DNA of 6,149 bases, from NCBI GenBank assembly GCA_964618405.1, contig CAZUAY010000241.1, positions 1-6,149 on the forward strand, written 5' to 3'. The notes below the pieces were generated by a model. That model was not told where the DNA came from, made no database searches, and was given only the letters and a program-made list of their open reading frames with translations. Source of the DNA: JBBQIY01 sp964618405. Its GTDB lineage: Bacteria; Verrucomicrobiota; Kiritimatiellia; RFP12; UBA3636. A program made the position numbers and the translations under genes. This document shows, one piece after another, positions 1-6,095 of this stretch; position 1 is the stretch's first letter; each line of letters begins with the position of its first letter.

Positions 1-160
1 CTCGTGGCGATGCTGACGAAACTCGGGCAACGAGGCTACGCGGTTAACGAGGCCCAAGCACAATACTCAGTGGGGGCCGTCACTGACCGATTACCAAGTG
101 ATCCTTGTATTTTCTTTCCTTGCACGTCCGAATGCGGTACTATGGTTTCAAGTTTACCGC

Positions 161-168
161 GAGGAAGG
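161..168 (+). promoter_or_regulatory. Candidate ribosome binding site for map
   Basis: GAGGAAGG is a good Shine-Dalgarno core, but it is 16 nt from ATG 185 and 4 nt from the in-frame GTG at 173. Its position therefore favours GTG, while protein alignment favours ATG. This is the only real start ambiguity for map. Confidence 0.45.
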
Positions 169-184
169 CGGTGTGGAAATTTTT

Positions 185-940
185 ATGAAAAATGACATTG
201 TAATTAAGACTCCAGACGAGATTGCCATTATGCGAGTTGCGGGCGAAAAGGCCGCTTCCGTTCTGCGCGTTGTGTGTGAGGCGGTTAAGCCTGGCGTAAC
301 GACACAAAAACTCGACGACCTAGCACGCGACACCATGGCAGCACTGGGAGTGAGGAGCGCATTCTTGGGCTATATGGGCTATCCAGCGCAGACCTGTATT
401 TCCATTAATGAAACCGTCATTCACGGCATCCCGAGCGCCCGTCAAATCAAAGACGGCGATATTGTGAGCGTGGACGTGGGTGTTTGGCATAACGGGTTCG
501 TTGGCGACAACGCCAAGACCGTGATGATTAACGTAACCGATCCTGCGGTGATCAGGCTGGTTAAACATACCGAGCAAGCGCTTTTGACCGCAATCGGTGC
601 TGCTAAACCCGGTGCGAGACTTGGCGATATCTCCCATGCGGTCGAGAAAGTGGCGGTGCAAAACAAGCTTTCCATCGTGCGCGAGTTCGTTGGACACGGT
701 TGCGGACGCGATATGCATGAGGAACCGCAAATTCCGAATTTTGGCCCCTCAGGTCGAGGCCCTGTACTCAAAGAGGGTATGGTGCTGTGCATTGAGCCCA
801 TGTTGAATCTCGGTACGCGTAGAATTCGAACGCTGTCAGATGGCTGGACCGTTGTGACGGCAGATGGCAAACCGGCAGCTCATTTCGAGCACATGATTGC
901 CATTTCAGCGAGTGGAGCGGAGATTTTGACACCGAGATAA
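185..940 (+). CDS. map: Type I methionine aminopeptidase
   Basis: A cytosolic metalloprotease that removes the initiator Met from nascent proteins. From ATG 185 it is 251 aa, close to the E. coli enzyme (264 aa), and it aligns along its whole length. The opening IKTPDEIAIMRVAG, the block CISINETVIHGIP and the end GAEILTP are family hallmarks. The five metal ligands are D97, D108, H171, E204 and E235, with the substrate-side His at H80 and H178; their numbering coincides with the E. coli enzyme, which supports the ATG start. The frame stays open upstream to 98, but that stretch does not resemble the family. GAGGAAGG at 161-168 lies 16 nt before ATG 185 and only 4 nt before an in-frame GTG at 173, so a start four codons earlier is possible. 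There is no N-terminal zinc-ribbon extension. The usual secY/adk neighbours are absent from the window. Function is very secure; the start is fairly secure. Confidence 0.96.
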   Translation: MKNDIVIKTPDEIAIMRVAGEKAASVLRVVCEAVKPGVTTQKLDDLARDTMAALGVRSAFLGYMGYPAQTCISINETVIHGIPSARQIKDGDIVSVDVGVWHNGFVGDNAKTVMINVTDPAVIRLVKHTEQALLTAIGAAKPGARLGDISHAVEKVAVQNKLSIVREFVGHGCGRDMHEEPQIPNFGPSGRGPVLKEGMVLCIEPMLNLGTRRIRTLSDGWTVVTADGKPAAHFEHMIAISASGAEILTPR

Positions 941-947
941 AGGTTTT

Positions 948-1035
948 AGGTGTTAGGCCCTAGGCCTTAGCTCGGCGGAGAGAGCTTCGCATGGGAAGCC
1001 GTAGGGAATTGGCTCACATCTAGGGCCTAAGACCT
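948..1035. repeat. Large imperfect inverted repeat with TTAGG-type heptads between map and the lactonase gene
   Basis: The left arm at 948-963 and the right arm at 1020-1035 are reverse complements at 15 of 16 positions (mismatch at 952/1031) and enclose 56 bases. The left side is built on a 7-base period: TTAGG at 946, TTAGG at 953, CTAGG at 960 and TTAGC at 967. The inner region can form a small hairpin of its own, GCTTC (984-988) with GAAGC (995-999). This fills almost the whole map-lactonase gap. It could be a dispersed palindromic (REP- or MITE-like) element, an RNA structure in the 3' region of map, or both. No T-run follows the right arm, so a simple intrinsic terminator is unlikely. 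Confidence 0.75.
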
Positions 1036-1047
1036 CATATAGTATTT

Positions 1048-1054
1048 AAAGGAG
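1048..1054 (+). promoter_or_regulatory. Ribosome binding site of the lactonase gene
   Basis: AAAGGAG lies 7 nt before ATG 1062, a strong and well-spaced Shine-Dalgarno sequence. It fixes the start and lies just outside the right arm of the inverted repeat. Confidence 0.85.
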
Positions 1055-1061
1055 TTAGTCG

Positions 1062-2120
1062 ATGAAAACAATGTTTTACGTAGGATCGAAGAGCGGAGAA
1101 GCGAAGGCGAGTTTACGGGTTTTCGATATTGATTCGGAGTCGGGAGAGATTCGGCAACTCAGCCAAGTTGATGAGGCCGAGGATTCGGGTTACTTGGCAC
1201 GGTCTGCAGACGGAAAATTTTTGTATGCGGCAGAGAAAGTCGTACCCAAAGATGGAGTGAATGTCGGTGGGATTGCCGTGTATTCCGTCAGGGGAGTGAC
1301 GCTTACTAAGCTGGCCGAGTATGTATGTGCACCAACCGTACCCTGCCACATTTCACTTTCTTACGACGGAAAGTCACTCGTTTTTGCAGAGTACACCCAC
1401 GCGACCGCTGGCGTCTTCAGCGTCAGGCCTGATGGTTTGCTGGAGGGGCCTGTCGCGAAAATTAAACACGGGGGATCTGGTCCGGATCCTGTGCGTCAGG
1501 AGGCGGCACACTGTCATTGTGCTGTGACAACGCCAGACGATAGCCGCATCTGCATCTGTGATCTGGGGCTGGACAAAATATTCGTTTATCAGGCTGACTT
1601 GCAGGCGGGGAGAATGACCGAAGTTCGAGATGCTGCTTTTGCATCGGCTCCAGGGGCAGGTCCCCGTCATCTCATTTTCCATCCAATGGTCGATCTCGCG
1701 TTTCTCGTGACGGAGCTGGACAGTACGGTCGTCTCGCTCCGTCACCTCGGTGGCGGAGTCTTGAAGCCGATCGGCACATACGCCATGCTCCCCGACAACT
1801 TTACTGGCGTCAGCAAGGCTGCGGCAATCAAGATTTCGCCAGATGGCCACTGGGTACTGGCTTCAAACCGAGGATACGACAGCATCGCCGTTTTTAAGCT
1901 CGACCCCAAAAGTGGCAAACTGGAGCGGGCGTGCATCAACAAGCTCAACGGATCATTTCCTCGTGATTTCGCCTTTACGCCTGATGGAAAGTTTATCGTC
2001 CTTGGACACAAGCTCTCCGACGAAGTCGCAGTTTATGCCTTAGATTCCATTACCGGAAAAATGCACCAAGTCGCCAACACGATCAAGATGCCTAAACCGC
2101 TTTGCTTTGTCTTCGCTTAA
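1062..2120 (+). CDS. Lactonase-family beta-propeller protein (6-phosphogluconolactonase type)
   Basis: A 352-aa protein of the Lactonase (YbhE-like) seven-bladed beta-propeller family. Known members hydrolyse 6-phosphogluconolactone in the pentose phosphate pathway or related lactones. Family blocks appear in order: a blade strand SADGKFLYAAE (48-58), PDPVRQEAAHCHCA (141-154; normally PxRQExPHxH), DLGLDKIFVY (167-176), GAGPRHLIFHP (198-208), LASNRGYDSIAVF (266-278) and PRDFAFTPDGKF (300-311). No signal peptide is visible, which suggests a cytoplasmic location. One oddity: the usual HAH/HSH stretch after QE reads HCH. There are no pentose phosphate genes nearby, so the substrate is not shown by context. 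Some family members act on other lactones or have no proven enzyme activity. Family assignment is firm; the exact reaction is inferred. Confidence 0.88.
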   Translation: MKTMFYVGSKSGEAKASLRVFDIDSESGEIRQLSQVDEAEDSGYLARSADGKFLYAAEKVVPKDGVNVGGIAVYSVRGVTLTKLAEYVCAPTVPCHISLSYDGKSLVFAEYTHATAGVFSVRPDGLLEGPVAKIKHGGSGPDPVRQEAAHCHCAVTTPDDSRICICDLGLDKIFVYQADLQAGRMTEVRDAAFASAPGAGPRHLIFHPMVDLAFLVTELDSTVVSLRHLGGGVLKPIGTYAMLPDNFTGVSKAAAIKISPDGHWVLASNRGYDSIAVFKLDPKSGKLERACINKLNGSFPRDFAFTPDGKFIVLGHKLSDEVAVYALDSITGKMHQVANTIKMPKPLCFVFA

Positions 2121-2156
2121 AGGTCTTATCAACGGGATCAACGCGAATGCAGTTCT

Positions 2157-2756
2157 TTAGTGGGTTTGAGTGCCGAAAAAGCTTTGAATTCCCATCATGA
2201 TGATCTGGGCGGCTAGGGCAGAAAGAATTAGCCCTGTGAGTCTACTGAGAATTGCAATGCCCCTGACGCCCAAGATGCGTTTTATCGGGGATCCGGAAAG
2301 CAGCACCATGGCCAGCGATAGGACAGCAAGGAGTAGCGCACCGCATCCAACCACGCGAGCTGCAAAGGTATTGAGCTCAGCGCCTAGCACGATAAGGGTT
2401 CCCATGGTTGCAGGCCCGACAATAATTGGAATCGCCAGTGGAACCACGACAAAATCTCCGCTGGAAGGCGCGGCTGCGGCCGGCTTACCATGAACAAGCC
2501 CAATGCCGGAAAGAAATAAAAGCACACCTGAGCCAACGCGAAAGGCATCGAGTGTGATGCCAAAGATTGAAAAGATCTGCTGGCCAGCAAACAACAAGAT
2601 AACGCAAATAACGGCTACTGCGGCGGATACCGTAACTGCAAGCCGCCGCCGACGTGGCTCGTCGTATTCTTCGGTTAGTGCCAGAAACATGGTGAGTCCA
2701 AAGAAGGGTGTCAAAACAAAAAACAATTTAATCCAAAGACTCATGAAGAGTGACAT
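2157..2756 (-). CDS. MarC family (UPF0056) integral membrane protein
   Basis: A 199-aa hydrophobic protein, the usual length for MarC/UPF0056 inner-membrane proteins. About six membrane segments are visible at roughly 6-27, 39-61, 69-89, 102-125, 131-154 and 172-194. Family hallmarks are the first-helix FFVLTPFFGL, the RRRR stretch on the following loop, FGITLDAFRVGSGVLLFL (64-82), VVPLAIPIIVGPATM (104-118) and the terminal SRLTGLILSALAAQ (171-184). The family's old link to multiple antibiotic resistance came from its position beside marRAB in E. coli; its transport function is unknown. The chosen ATG has only a weak GGA-type Shine-Dalgarno; Met5 (codon at 2742-2744) is an alternative start. 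It converges on the lactonase gene across a 36-base gap with no clear terminator. Confidence 0.9.
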   Translation of the reverse strand: MSLFMSLWIKLFFVLTPFFGLTMFLALTEEYDEPRRRRLAVTVSAAVAVICVILLFAGQQIFSIFGITLDAFRVGSGVLLFLSGIGLVHGKPAAAAPSSGDFVVVPLAIPIIVGPATMGTLIVLGAELNTFAARVVGCGALLLAVLSLAMVLLSGSPIKRILGVRGIAILSRLTGLILSALAAQIIMMGIQSFFGTQTH

Positions 2757-2783
2757 AAATTTTTCCGATTGATTGGGTGTCTA

Positions 2784-2894
2784 ATGACAAATATGTGTAA
2801 CCAGCAGTTCGTAGACATTGCGGATGTCGAGGTTTTGGTGAGTCAGATGGATTCGGCTACTATGGAACTTTGTCATTCAGACACGGTCAAGTAG
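2784..2894 (+). CDS. Possible small ORF, 36 codons, unknown
   Basis: An ATG-to-TAG frame of 36 codons fills most of the gap between the divergent marC start and the nadA 3' end. The product is mildly acidic, begins MTNMCNQQFVDIADVEVL and ends CHSDTVK. It has no membrane segment and no motif I recognise. There is no convincing Shine-Dalgarno (only GGGTG about 8 nt upstream). A frame of this length is not rare by chance. The composition looks protein-like, but that is weak support. Confidence 0.2.
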   Translation: MTNMCNQQFVDIADVEVLVSQMDSATMELCHSDTVK

Positions 2895-2907
2895 CCTGTT
2901 TTTATTT
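2855..2907 (+). terminator. Weak stem-loop followed by a T-rich stretch
   Basis: GGCTACT (2855-2861) pairs perfectly with AGTAGCC (2890-2896). The 28-base loop can itself pair TGTC (2871-2874) with GACA (2880-2883). TGTTTTTATTT follows at 2897-2907, so as a terminator it would act on + strand transcripts, for example the 36-codon ORF. On the minus strand, downstream of nadA, no T-run follows. The long loop makes this weak. Confidence 0.25.
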
Positions 2908-3921
2908 CTGTTCCGCGTAGTAAAACATGGCGTCGATACAACGTAGCGAGCCTTCTCGGACTTCGTCAGAGATTTCGACGATATCTTCTGGGTCGGGATT
3001 CACTAAGACACGCTTGATGGCTTCGAGCGAATTCGACTTCATGTATTTGCACTCGAAGCAGGGCCCGATGAAGGCTTTGCCTGGCATCTCAACCTGTGCG
3101 CGTCCTGTGAGTCCGCACTCGGTGAGCAACAAGTAAGCGCTTCCGCTTTCATCCTTACGCATGTAATCCATCAGACCAGAAGTACTGGCGACGACATCGG
3201 ACTGTTCGATGATGTCGCGACTACATTCCGGGTGGCTAAGGATCTTCATATCGGGATATTGCTTGCGGAGGCGATTCACGCGCTCCGCATCGTACTCGGC
3301 ATGGACATAGCAGTTGCCGTCGTAAAGCAAGATTTCTTTATTGACGCCACGACGCTTCATTTCATCCTGTACGTTCTCGCCCATCAGTTTGTCAGGCAGG
3401 AAATAAATTTTATCGGAAGGAATGCGTTCGATGATGTCATAGACATTTGAGCTCGTGACGCAGACGTCACACTCGGCCTTCACTTCAGCGGAGGTGTTGA
3501 TGTAGCAGACAAAGGTGAAGCCCGGATGCTCTTTTTTCAGGCGCCGCACATCAGCACCAGTAATCGAATCGGCCAACGAGCAACCACTGAGGCGACTTGG
3601 GATTCGGACTTCTTTGTTCGGATTAAGCGCCTTGGCGGTCTCCGCCATGAATCTCACGGCAACGAAGATGATTAGATCCGCACTGGCTGCCTTTGCGTTC
3701 TTGGCGAGTTGGTAGGAATCGCCAGTAAAATCGGCCACGCCATAAATTATTTCAGGGTGTACGTAAGAGTGCGCAAGAATGATGGCGTTTTTTTCCTTTT
3801 TTAAGCGATTGATTTCATCAACCAGCGGTGCCAACTTCTCGCACTGTTCCATTGTGTACGGACCGGATGTTCCGGCCTGTACATCCTTCAGTTTCTCATA
3901 GAGCATTTCTGATGTTTTCAT
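2902..3921 (-). CDS. nadA: Quinolinate synthase A
   Basis: NadA condenses iminoaspartate with dihydroxyacetone phosphate to quinolinate in de novo NAD synthesis, using an oxygen-sensitive [4Fe-4S] cluster. The 339-aa protein has the three-fold NadA layout. Visible landmarks: AHSYVHPEI with H51 and Y53, GCSLADS with cluster Cys C114, YINTSAEVKAE (140-150), TSSN (156-159), DGNCYVH with cluster Cys C204, HPEC (230-233), STSG (246-249) and the C-terminal CFECKYMKSNSLE with C288/C291 supplying the third ligand. By comparison with known structures, H230 and E232 line the active site. The start ATG overlaps the stop of the upstream mrp-like gene (ATGA, 3918-3921), and AAGGAG lies about 9 nt upstream inside that gene, which implies translational coupling. 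nadB and nadC are not in the window. Confidence 0.97.
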   Translation of the reverse strand: MKTSEMLYEKLKDVQAGTSGPYTMEQCEKLAPLVDEINRLKKEKNAIILAHSYVHPEIIYGVADFTGDSYQLAKNAKAASADLIIFVAVRFMAETAKALNPNKEVRIPSRLSGCSLADSITGADVRRLKKEHPGFTFVCYINTSAEVKAECDVCVTSSNVYDIIERIPSDKIYFLPDKLMGENVQDEMKRRGVNKEILLYDGNCYVHAEYDAERVNRLRKQYPDMKILSHPECSRDIIEQSDVVASTSGLMDYMRKDESGSAYLLLTECGLTGRAQVEMPGKAFIGPCFECKYMKSNSLEAIKRVLVNPDPEDIVEISDEVREGSLRCIDAMFYYAEQK

Positions 3922-5195
3922 TTTGCAAGCTCCTTAATTGTTTTGTAAGGGAAAAATCCTGTGTTGTGTCCGTCAGACCAGTCGACATTAATTGCATAAT
4001 TCCCTATTGTCGTGACACTCACCGCATGAATATCTGCTGGGATGCTGGCTGGATCGAGAATCGGACGGCGCGTCATTTCATCGATGCAGTTCGCACAGGC
4101 GCACGCCTTCCGTAGCACGGCGTTGGGCACGGAAACGGTTTCACCATTGGGCCATTTCAACGTGATCGCTGCTGAATCAAATGCGATCTGCGGCGGAACG
4201 TTTTTTTCGAGGCTTTGTTTGCCGAGTGCACGAATCACTGCATCGGTTGTTTCTGCGGCGTAGTTTTCTGTCAGACTCGGTGTGATAGGAAGCTCAGCCA
4301 AGGTTTCGAGACCAAACATTTTTTCGAGCGACTTCGCGCCTGCTTCGCCGAAAAGATAATGTTTTTTAGAACATTGATCGCAAGCAAACCAGGCCATGTT
4401 TTCGATGACACCGAGCACGGGCACGTTGACTTTTTCGAACATCTGAATACCCTTGCGCACATCGGTCAGCGACAACTGATGCGGTGTGGTCACAATGACC
4501 GCGCCATCAATCCGTACGGACTGGGAAATGGTTAATTGGATATCGCCCGTTCCTGGTGGCAAGTCGAGAATCAGATAATCGAGTTCTCCCCACGCAACAC
4601 TGTGTAACAATTGTTGCACATATTGTGAAACCATCGGACCCCGCAAAACGGTCGGCCCGTCGCCAGCAAGAAACGCAAACGACATCAGCTTCAGGCCATC
4701 CTTCTCAGCAGGAATAATTTGCTCCTCCGCGTTCGTGAACATGTCGGGATGATGTACGTTAAACAAAGTTGGAACTGACGGGCCATAAATGTCGGCATCG
4801 AGCAGGCCTGTTGAAATTCCGCGTGAATTCAGGGTCCGAGCCAGCATCGCCGCGACCGTTGATTTGCCAACGCCACCCTTGCAAGAGCTGACTGCAATAA
4901 TGTTTTTGACGTTCGCGAGGCCACCAGCTTCTTGTCCTGGATGAGGCTCGCGCTTGCGCGCTGTCATCGTAACGTTTACATGGTCAACCCCTGGAAGCGC
5001 TCCGACATAATCCTCGGCTTGTTTCTTAAAAACCGGACTCAGTGGACAAGCGGGTGTTGTAAGCTCGATTTCAAACGAAACCGTACCACCCTCGATCTTC
5101 AGTTTTTGAACAAAACCCAACGAAACAATATCACGCTGAAAGTCTGGATCAATGATGCGACTCAGTGCGTCTAATATCTGCTTTTTTTTTATCAT
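3918..5195 (-). CDS. Mrp/NBP35-type Fe-S cluster carrier ATPase with DUF59 and DUF971 domains (HCF101-like layout)
   Basis: A P-loop ATPase of the Mrp/ApbC/NBP35 group that carries iron-sulfur clusters to apo-proteins in the cytosol. The 425 aa contain three domains. Residues 1-78 are DUF59/MIP18-like, with the conserved TTPACPL Cys at C50. About 97-325 is the ATPase: deviant Walker A CKGGVGKST (105-113), LLDADIYGPSVP (131-142), Walker B-like DLPPGTGD (211-218) and the cluster-bridging C272-x-x-C275 in the block before KHYLFGEAG. About 335-425 is DUF971, recognisable from LKWPNGE, LRKACACANC (C365, C367, C370) and VDWSDGHNTG. Many bacterial Mrp proteins lack DUF971; the three-domain order is that of plant HCF101. 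AAAGGAG lies 5 nt before the start. The gene overlaps nadA by 4 nt, which suggests NadA is a client. A run of nine A follows the second codon. Confidence 0.94.
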   Translation of the reverse strand: MIKKKQILDALSRIIDPDFQRDIVSLGFVQKLKIEGGTVSFEIELTTPACPLSPVFKKQAEDYVGALPGVDHVNVTMTARKREPHPGQEAGGLANVKNIIAVSSCKGGVGKSTVAAMLARTLNSRGISTGLLDADIYGPSVPTLFNVHHPDMFTNAEEQIIPAEKDGLKLMSFAFLAGDGPTVLRGPMVSQYVQQLLHSVAWGELDYLILDLPPGTGDIQLTISQSVRIDGAVIVTTPHQLSLTDVRKGIQMFEKVNVPVLGVIENMAWFACDQCSKKHYLFGEAGAKSLEKMFGLETLAELPITPSLTENYAAETTDAVIRALGKQSLEKNVPPQIAFDSAAITLKWPNGETVSVPNAVLRKACACANCIDEMTRRPILDPASIPADIHAVSVTTIGNYAINVDWSDGHNTGFFPYKTIKELAK

Positions 5196-5200
5196 GATTA

Positions 5201-5207
5201 CTCCTTT
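5201..5207 (-). promoter_or_regulatory. Ribosome binding site of the mrp-like gene
   Basis: Read on the minus strand this is AAAGGAG, 5 nt before ATG 5195. It is the same core as that of the lactonase gene and fixes the start. Confidence 0.85.
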
Positions 5208-5314
5208 AACTAAGCGATTCTTCCAGTCATGCGTAGTTTGTCAGTCAAAAATTGCTATTCACGAGACACGAGATTGCGCCCGTTGAAACCGGACAAAAAA
5301 TGCTTTCCGTTAAA

Positions 5315-5344
5315 ACGATAGCCGAAGAGGGGGCAATGTGTCAA
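5315..5344 (-). promoter_or_regulatory. Candidate sigma-70 promoter for mrp-nadA
   Basis: On the minus strand a perfect -35 TTGACA (5339-5344) is followed after 18 bases by TATCGT (5315-5320), which matches four of six -10 positions. Transcription would start near 5308 and give a leader of about 110 bases before ATG 5195. No riboswitch or clear operator is visible in that leader. Confidence 0.4.
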
Positions 5345-5507
5345 GATAAACGCCAAAAAACCGCCGAAGAAAAGACCACTGAATTATAGACTCAAATACA
5401 AGTAACTGCGTGGCGCATCGACAAAAAAAGGGTAATCCTTACACATAGCCAAGTGCTAGAATTAACTGAATTTCTTTTGCTTGTTACGAATCGAGGCTTT
5501 ACTAAAC

Positions 5508-5521
5508 CAATCCATGGATTG
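5508..5521. repeat. 14-bp perfect palindrome
   Basis: CAATCCATGGATTG reads the same on both strands. It lies about 16 bases beyond the 3' end of tRNA-Ser. It could be a protein-binding site or part of a terminator, but no T-run follows it on the tRNA strand. Its role is unknown. Confidence 0.4.
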
Positions 5522-5536
5522 AGCACCATAAAAAAG

Positions 5537-5628
5537 TGGCGGAGGGGGAGGGATTCGAACCCCCGGTGAGATTGCTCCCACGCTTGATTTCGAGTCAAGT
5601 ACAATCAACCAGGCTCTGCCACCCCTCC
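5537..5628 (-). tRNA. tRNA-Ser(CGA)
   Basis: A complete class II tRNA on the minus strand, 92 nt including an encoded CCA (5537-5539). The acceptor stem is GGAGGGG (5622-5628) with CCCCTCC (5541-5547), and the discriminator is G. The anticodon stem CTTGA/TCAAG encloses loop CTCGAAA, with the anticodon CGA at 5590-5592, reading UCG. The long variable arm (5565-5582) forms a 6-bp stem, one pair being G-U, capped by GCAA, as expected for serine. The T arm is GGGGG-TTCGAAT-CCCTC. The D stem is short and contains a wobble pair. A run of six T follows CCA directly on the transcribed strand. Confidence 0.95.
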
Positions 5629-5647
5629 GCATAAAAAAGCAGACATC

Positions 5648-5676
5648 AATTTATCAAATCGGTGCGAAGAGTTCAA
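5648..5676 (-). promoter_or_regulatory. Candidate promoter of tRNA-Ser
   Basis: On the minus strand TTGAAC (5671-5676) and TAAATT (5648-5653) are separated by 17 bases; each matches four of six consensus positions. The -10 ends 19 bases before the mature tRNA 5' end, leaving a short leader for RNase P to remove. Confidence 0.35.
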
Positions 5677-5723
5677 TCAGAAAAACCCGTGCCCGTTAAA
5701 ATGAAATTGCACAGATCCATCGC

Positions 5724-5867
5724 ATGGCAAAAGGAAAGCTCTGCGTCATGCGCAGGGCGAAAATCGGTCGCGAATACTACAGCCAACAGTCTTGGGAAAA
5801 CGGAAGAAACTTCGTCCGGTACATTCCATCGGAAAAAGCGGAAAGCACGGAAGGGCGTTGCTTATAA
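5724..5867 (+). pseudogene. Short ORF resembling a fragment of a small protein found near transposases
   Basis: A 47-codon frame from ATG 5724 to TAA 5865-5867. It is basic and aromatic, with IGREYYSQQSWENGRNFVRY at residues 14-33 followed by IPSEKAE. From memory, this (Y)Y-x-x-Q-x-W-x-x-G-(K/R)-N-x-x-R-Y-(V/I)-P pattern is typical of small DUF6788-like proteins seen beside or within transposase loci. I could not check this. In such proteins a further helical segment normally follows; here the frame ends soon after the motif with STEGRCL, so a C-terminally truncated remnant is likely. There is no Shine-Dalgarno. Its stop directly abuts the stop of the convergent GxxExxY remnant. Confidence 0.4.
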
Positions 5868-6095
5868 AACAAACCTCTCGATGCTGGCTTTGAGGTAACA
5901 GCCGAAGTTGACCAATAGACCAAGCTTCTCTGGGATCGCTTTGAGGTAGTTGAGAACTTGTGCCTTGTGTTCTCCAGTTGTTGCAGAAAGAGCCTTAATC
6001 TCGACGATGATCTTCCCGTCGCAAATAAAGTCTGGCTTGTAAGTCTGCTTGAGTGCTTGACCTTTGTAGGAAAGCGTAAGGTCTTTCTGGGACAC
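5862..6095 (-). pseudogene. GxxExxY-family protein, C-terminal part only (5'-truncated)
   Basis: The 77-codon frame matches the C-terminal half of GxxExxY proteins, a small family (about 125 aa) with a PD-(D/E)XK nuclease-like core and unknown cellular role. QKDLTLSYKG, KPDFICDGKIIVEIKA with D22 and E32-I-K34 as the putative metal-site residues, EHKAQVLNYLKA, KLGLLVNFG and the end IERFVL are all in the expected order. The first in-frame start codon is GTG at 6093-6095, and an in-frame TGA lies at 6105-6107. The roughly 50 N-terminal residues, including the GxxExxY motif itself and the helix after it, are not found in any minus-strand frame up to the window edge. It is therefore a truncated, probably inactive copy. 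Confidence 0.75.

Larger units (their letters stand above)
5196..5536. other. Noncoding stretch between the mrp-like gene and tRNA-Ser
   Basis: No convincing gene lies in these 341 bases. They hold the Shine-Dalgarno and a candidate promoter for mrp-nadA, a 14-bp perfect palindrome at 5508-5521 and the A-run at 5530-5535, which is a T-run on the tRNA strand. A + frame open from 5237 to 5389, with an ATG at 5300 (29 codons, Lys/Glu-rich), has no ribosome site and no family resemblance. An exact TATAAT on the minus strand (5383-5388) lacks a good -35 partner. Confidence 0.6.

Noticed and set aside
1..195. A + frame open from the window edge to a TGA at 193-195, overlapping the start of map.
   Set aside because: No family resemblance and no ribosome site; its end is Cys/Arg-rich and looks noncoding. 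It could be the tail of an upstream gene, but nothing supports that.
953..1030. GTTAGGC and GCCTAAG, which recall integron attC core sites.
   Set aside because: The order is inverted relative to attC (which starts RYYYAAC and ends GTTRRRY), the right copy lacks the final C, and there is no integrase or cassette array.
1038..1043. TATAGT as a -10 box for the lactonase gene.
   Set aside because: No -35 at a proper distance, and transcription would start inside the Shine-Dalgarno.
5300..5389. A 29-codon + frame between mrp and tRNA-Ser.
   Set aside because: No ribosome site and no resemblance, and it overlaps the candidate minus-strand promoter.
5537..5552. The tRNA-Ser 3' end as an attachment site for a genomic island.
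   Set aside because: The gene remnants lie on the 5' side of the tRNA, no duplicate of the tRNA 3' end is present in the window, and there is no integrase.
5392..5604. A 70-codon minus-strand frame.
   Set aside because: It runs antisense-independent through the tRNA-Ser gene on the same strand, with no protein-like features.
5662..5898. A 78-codon + frame.
   Set aside because: It is Lys/Arg/Ser-rich with no motif; the frame starting at 5724 carries the recognisable motif instead.
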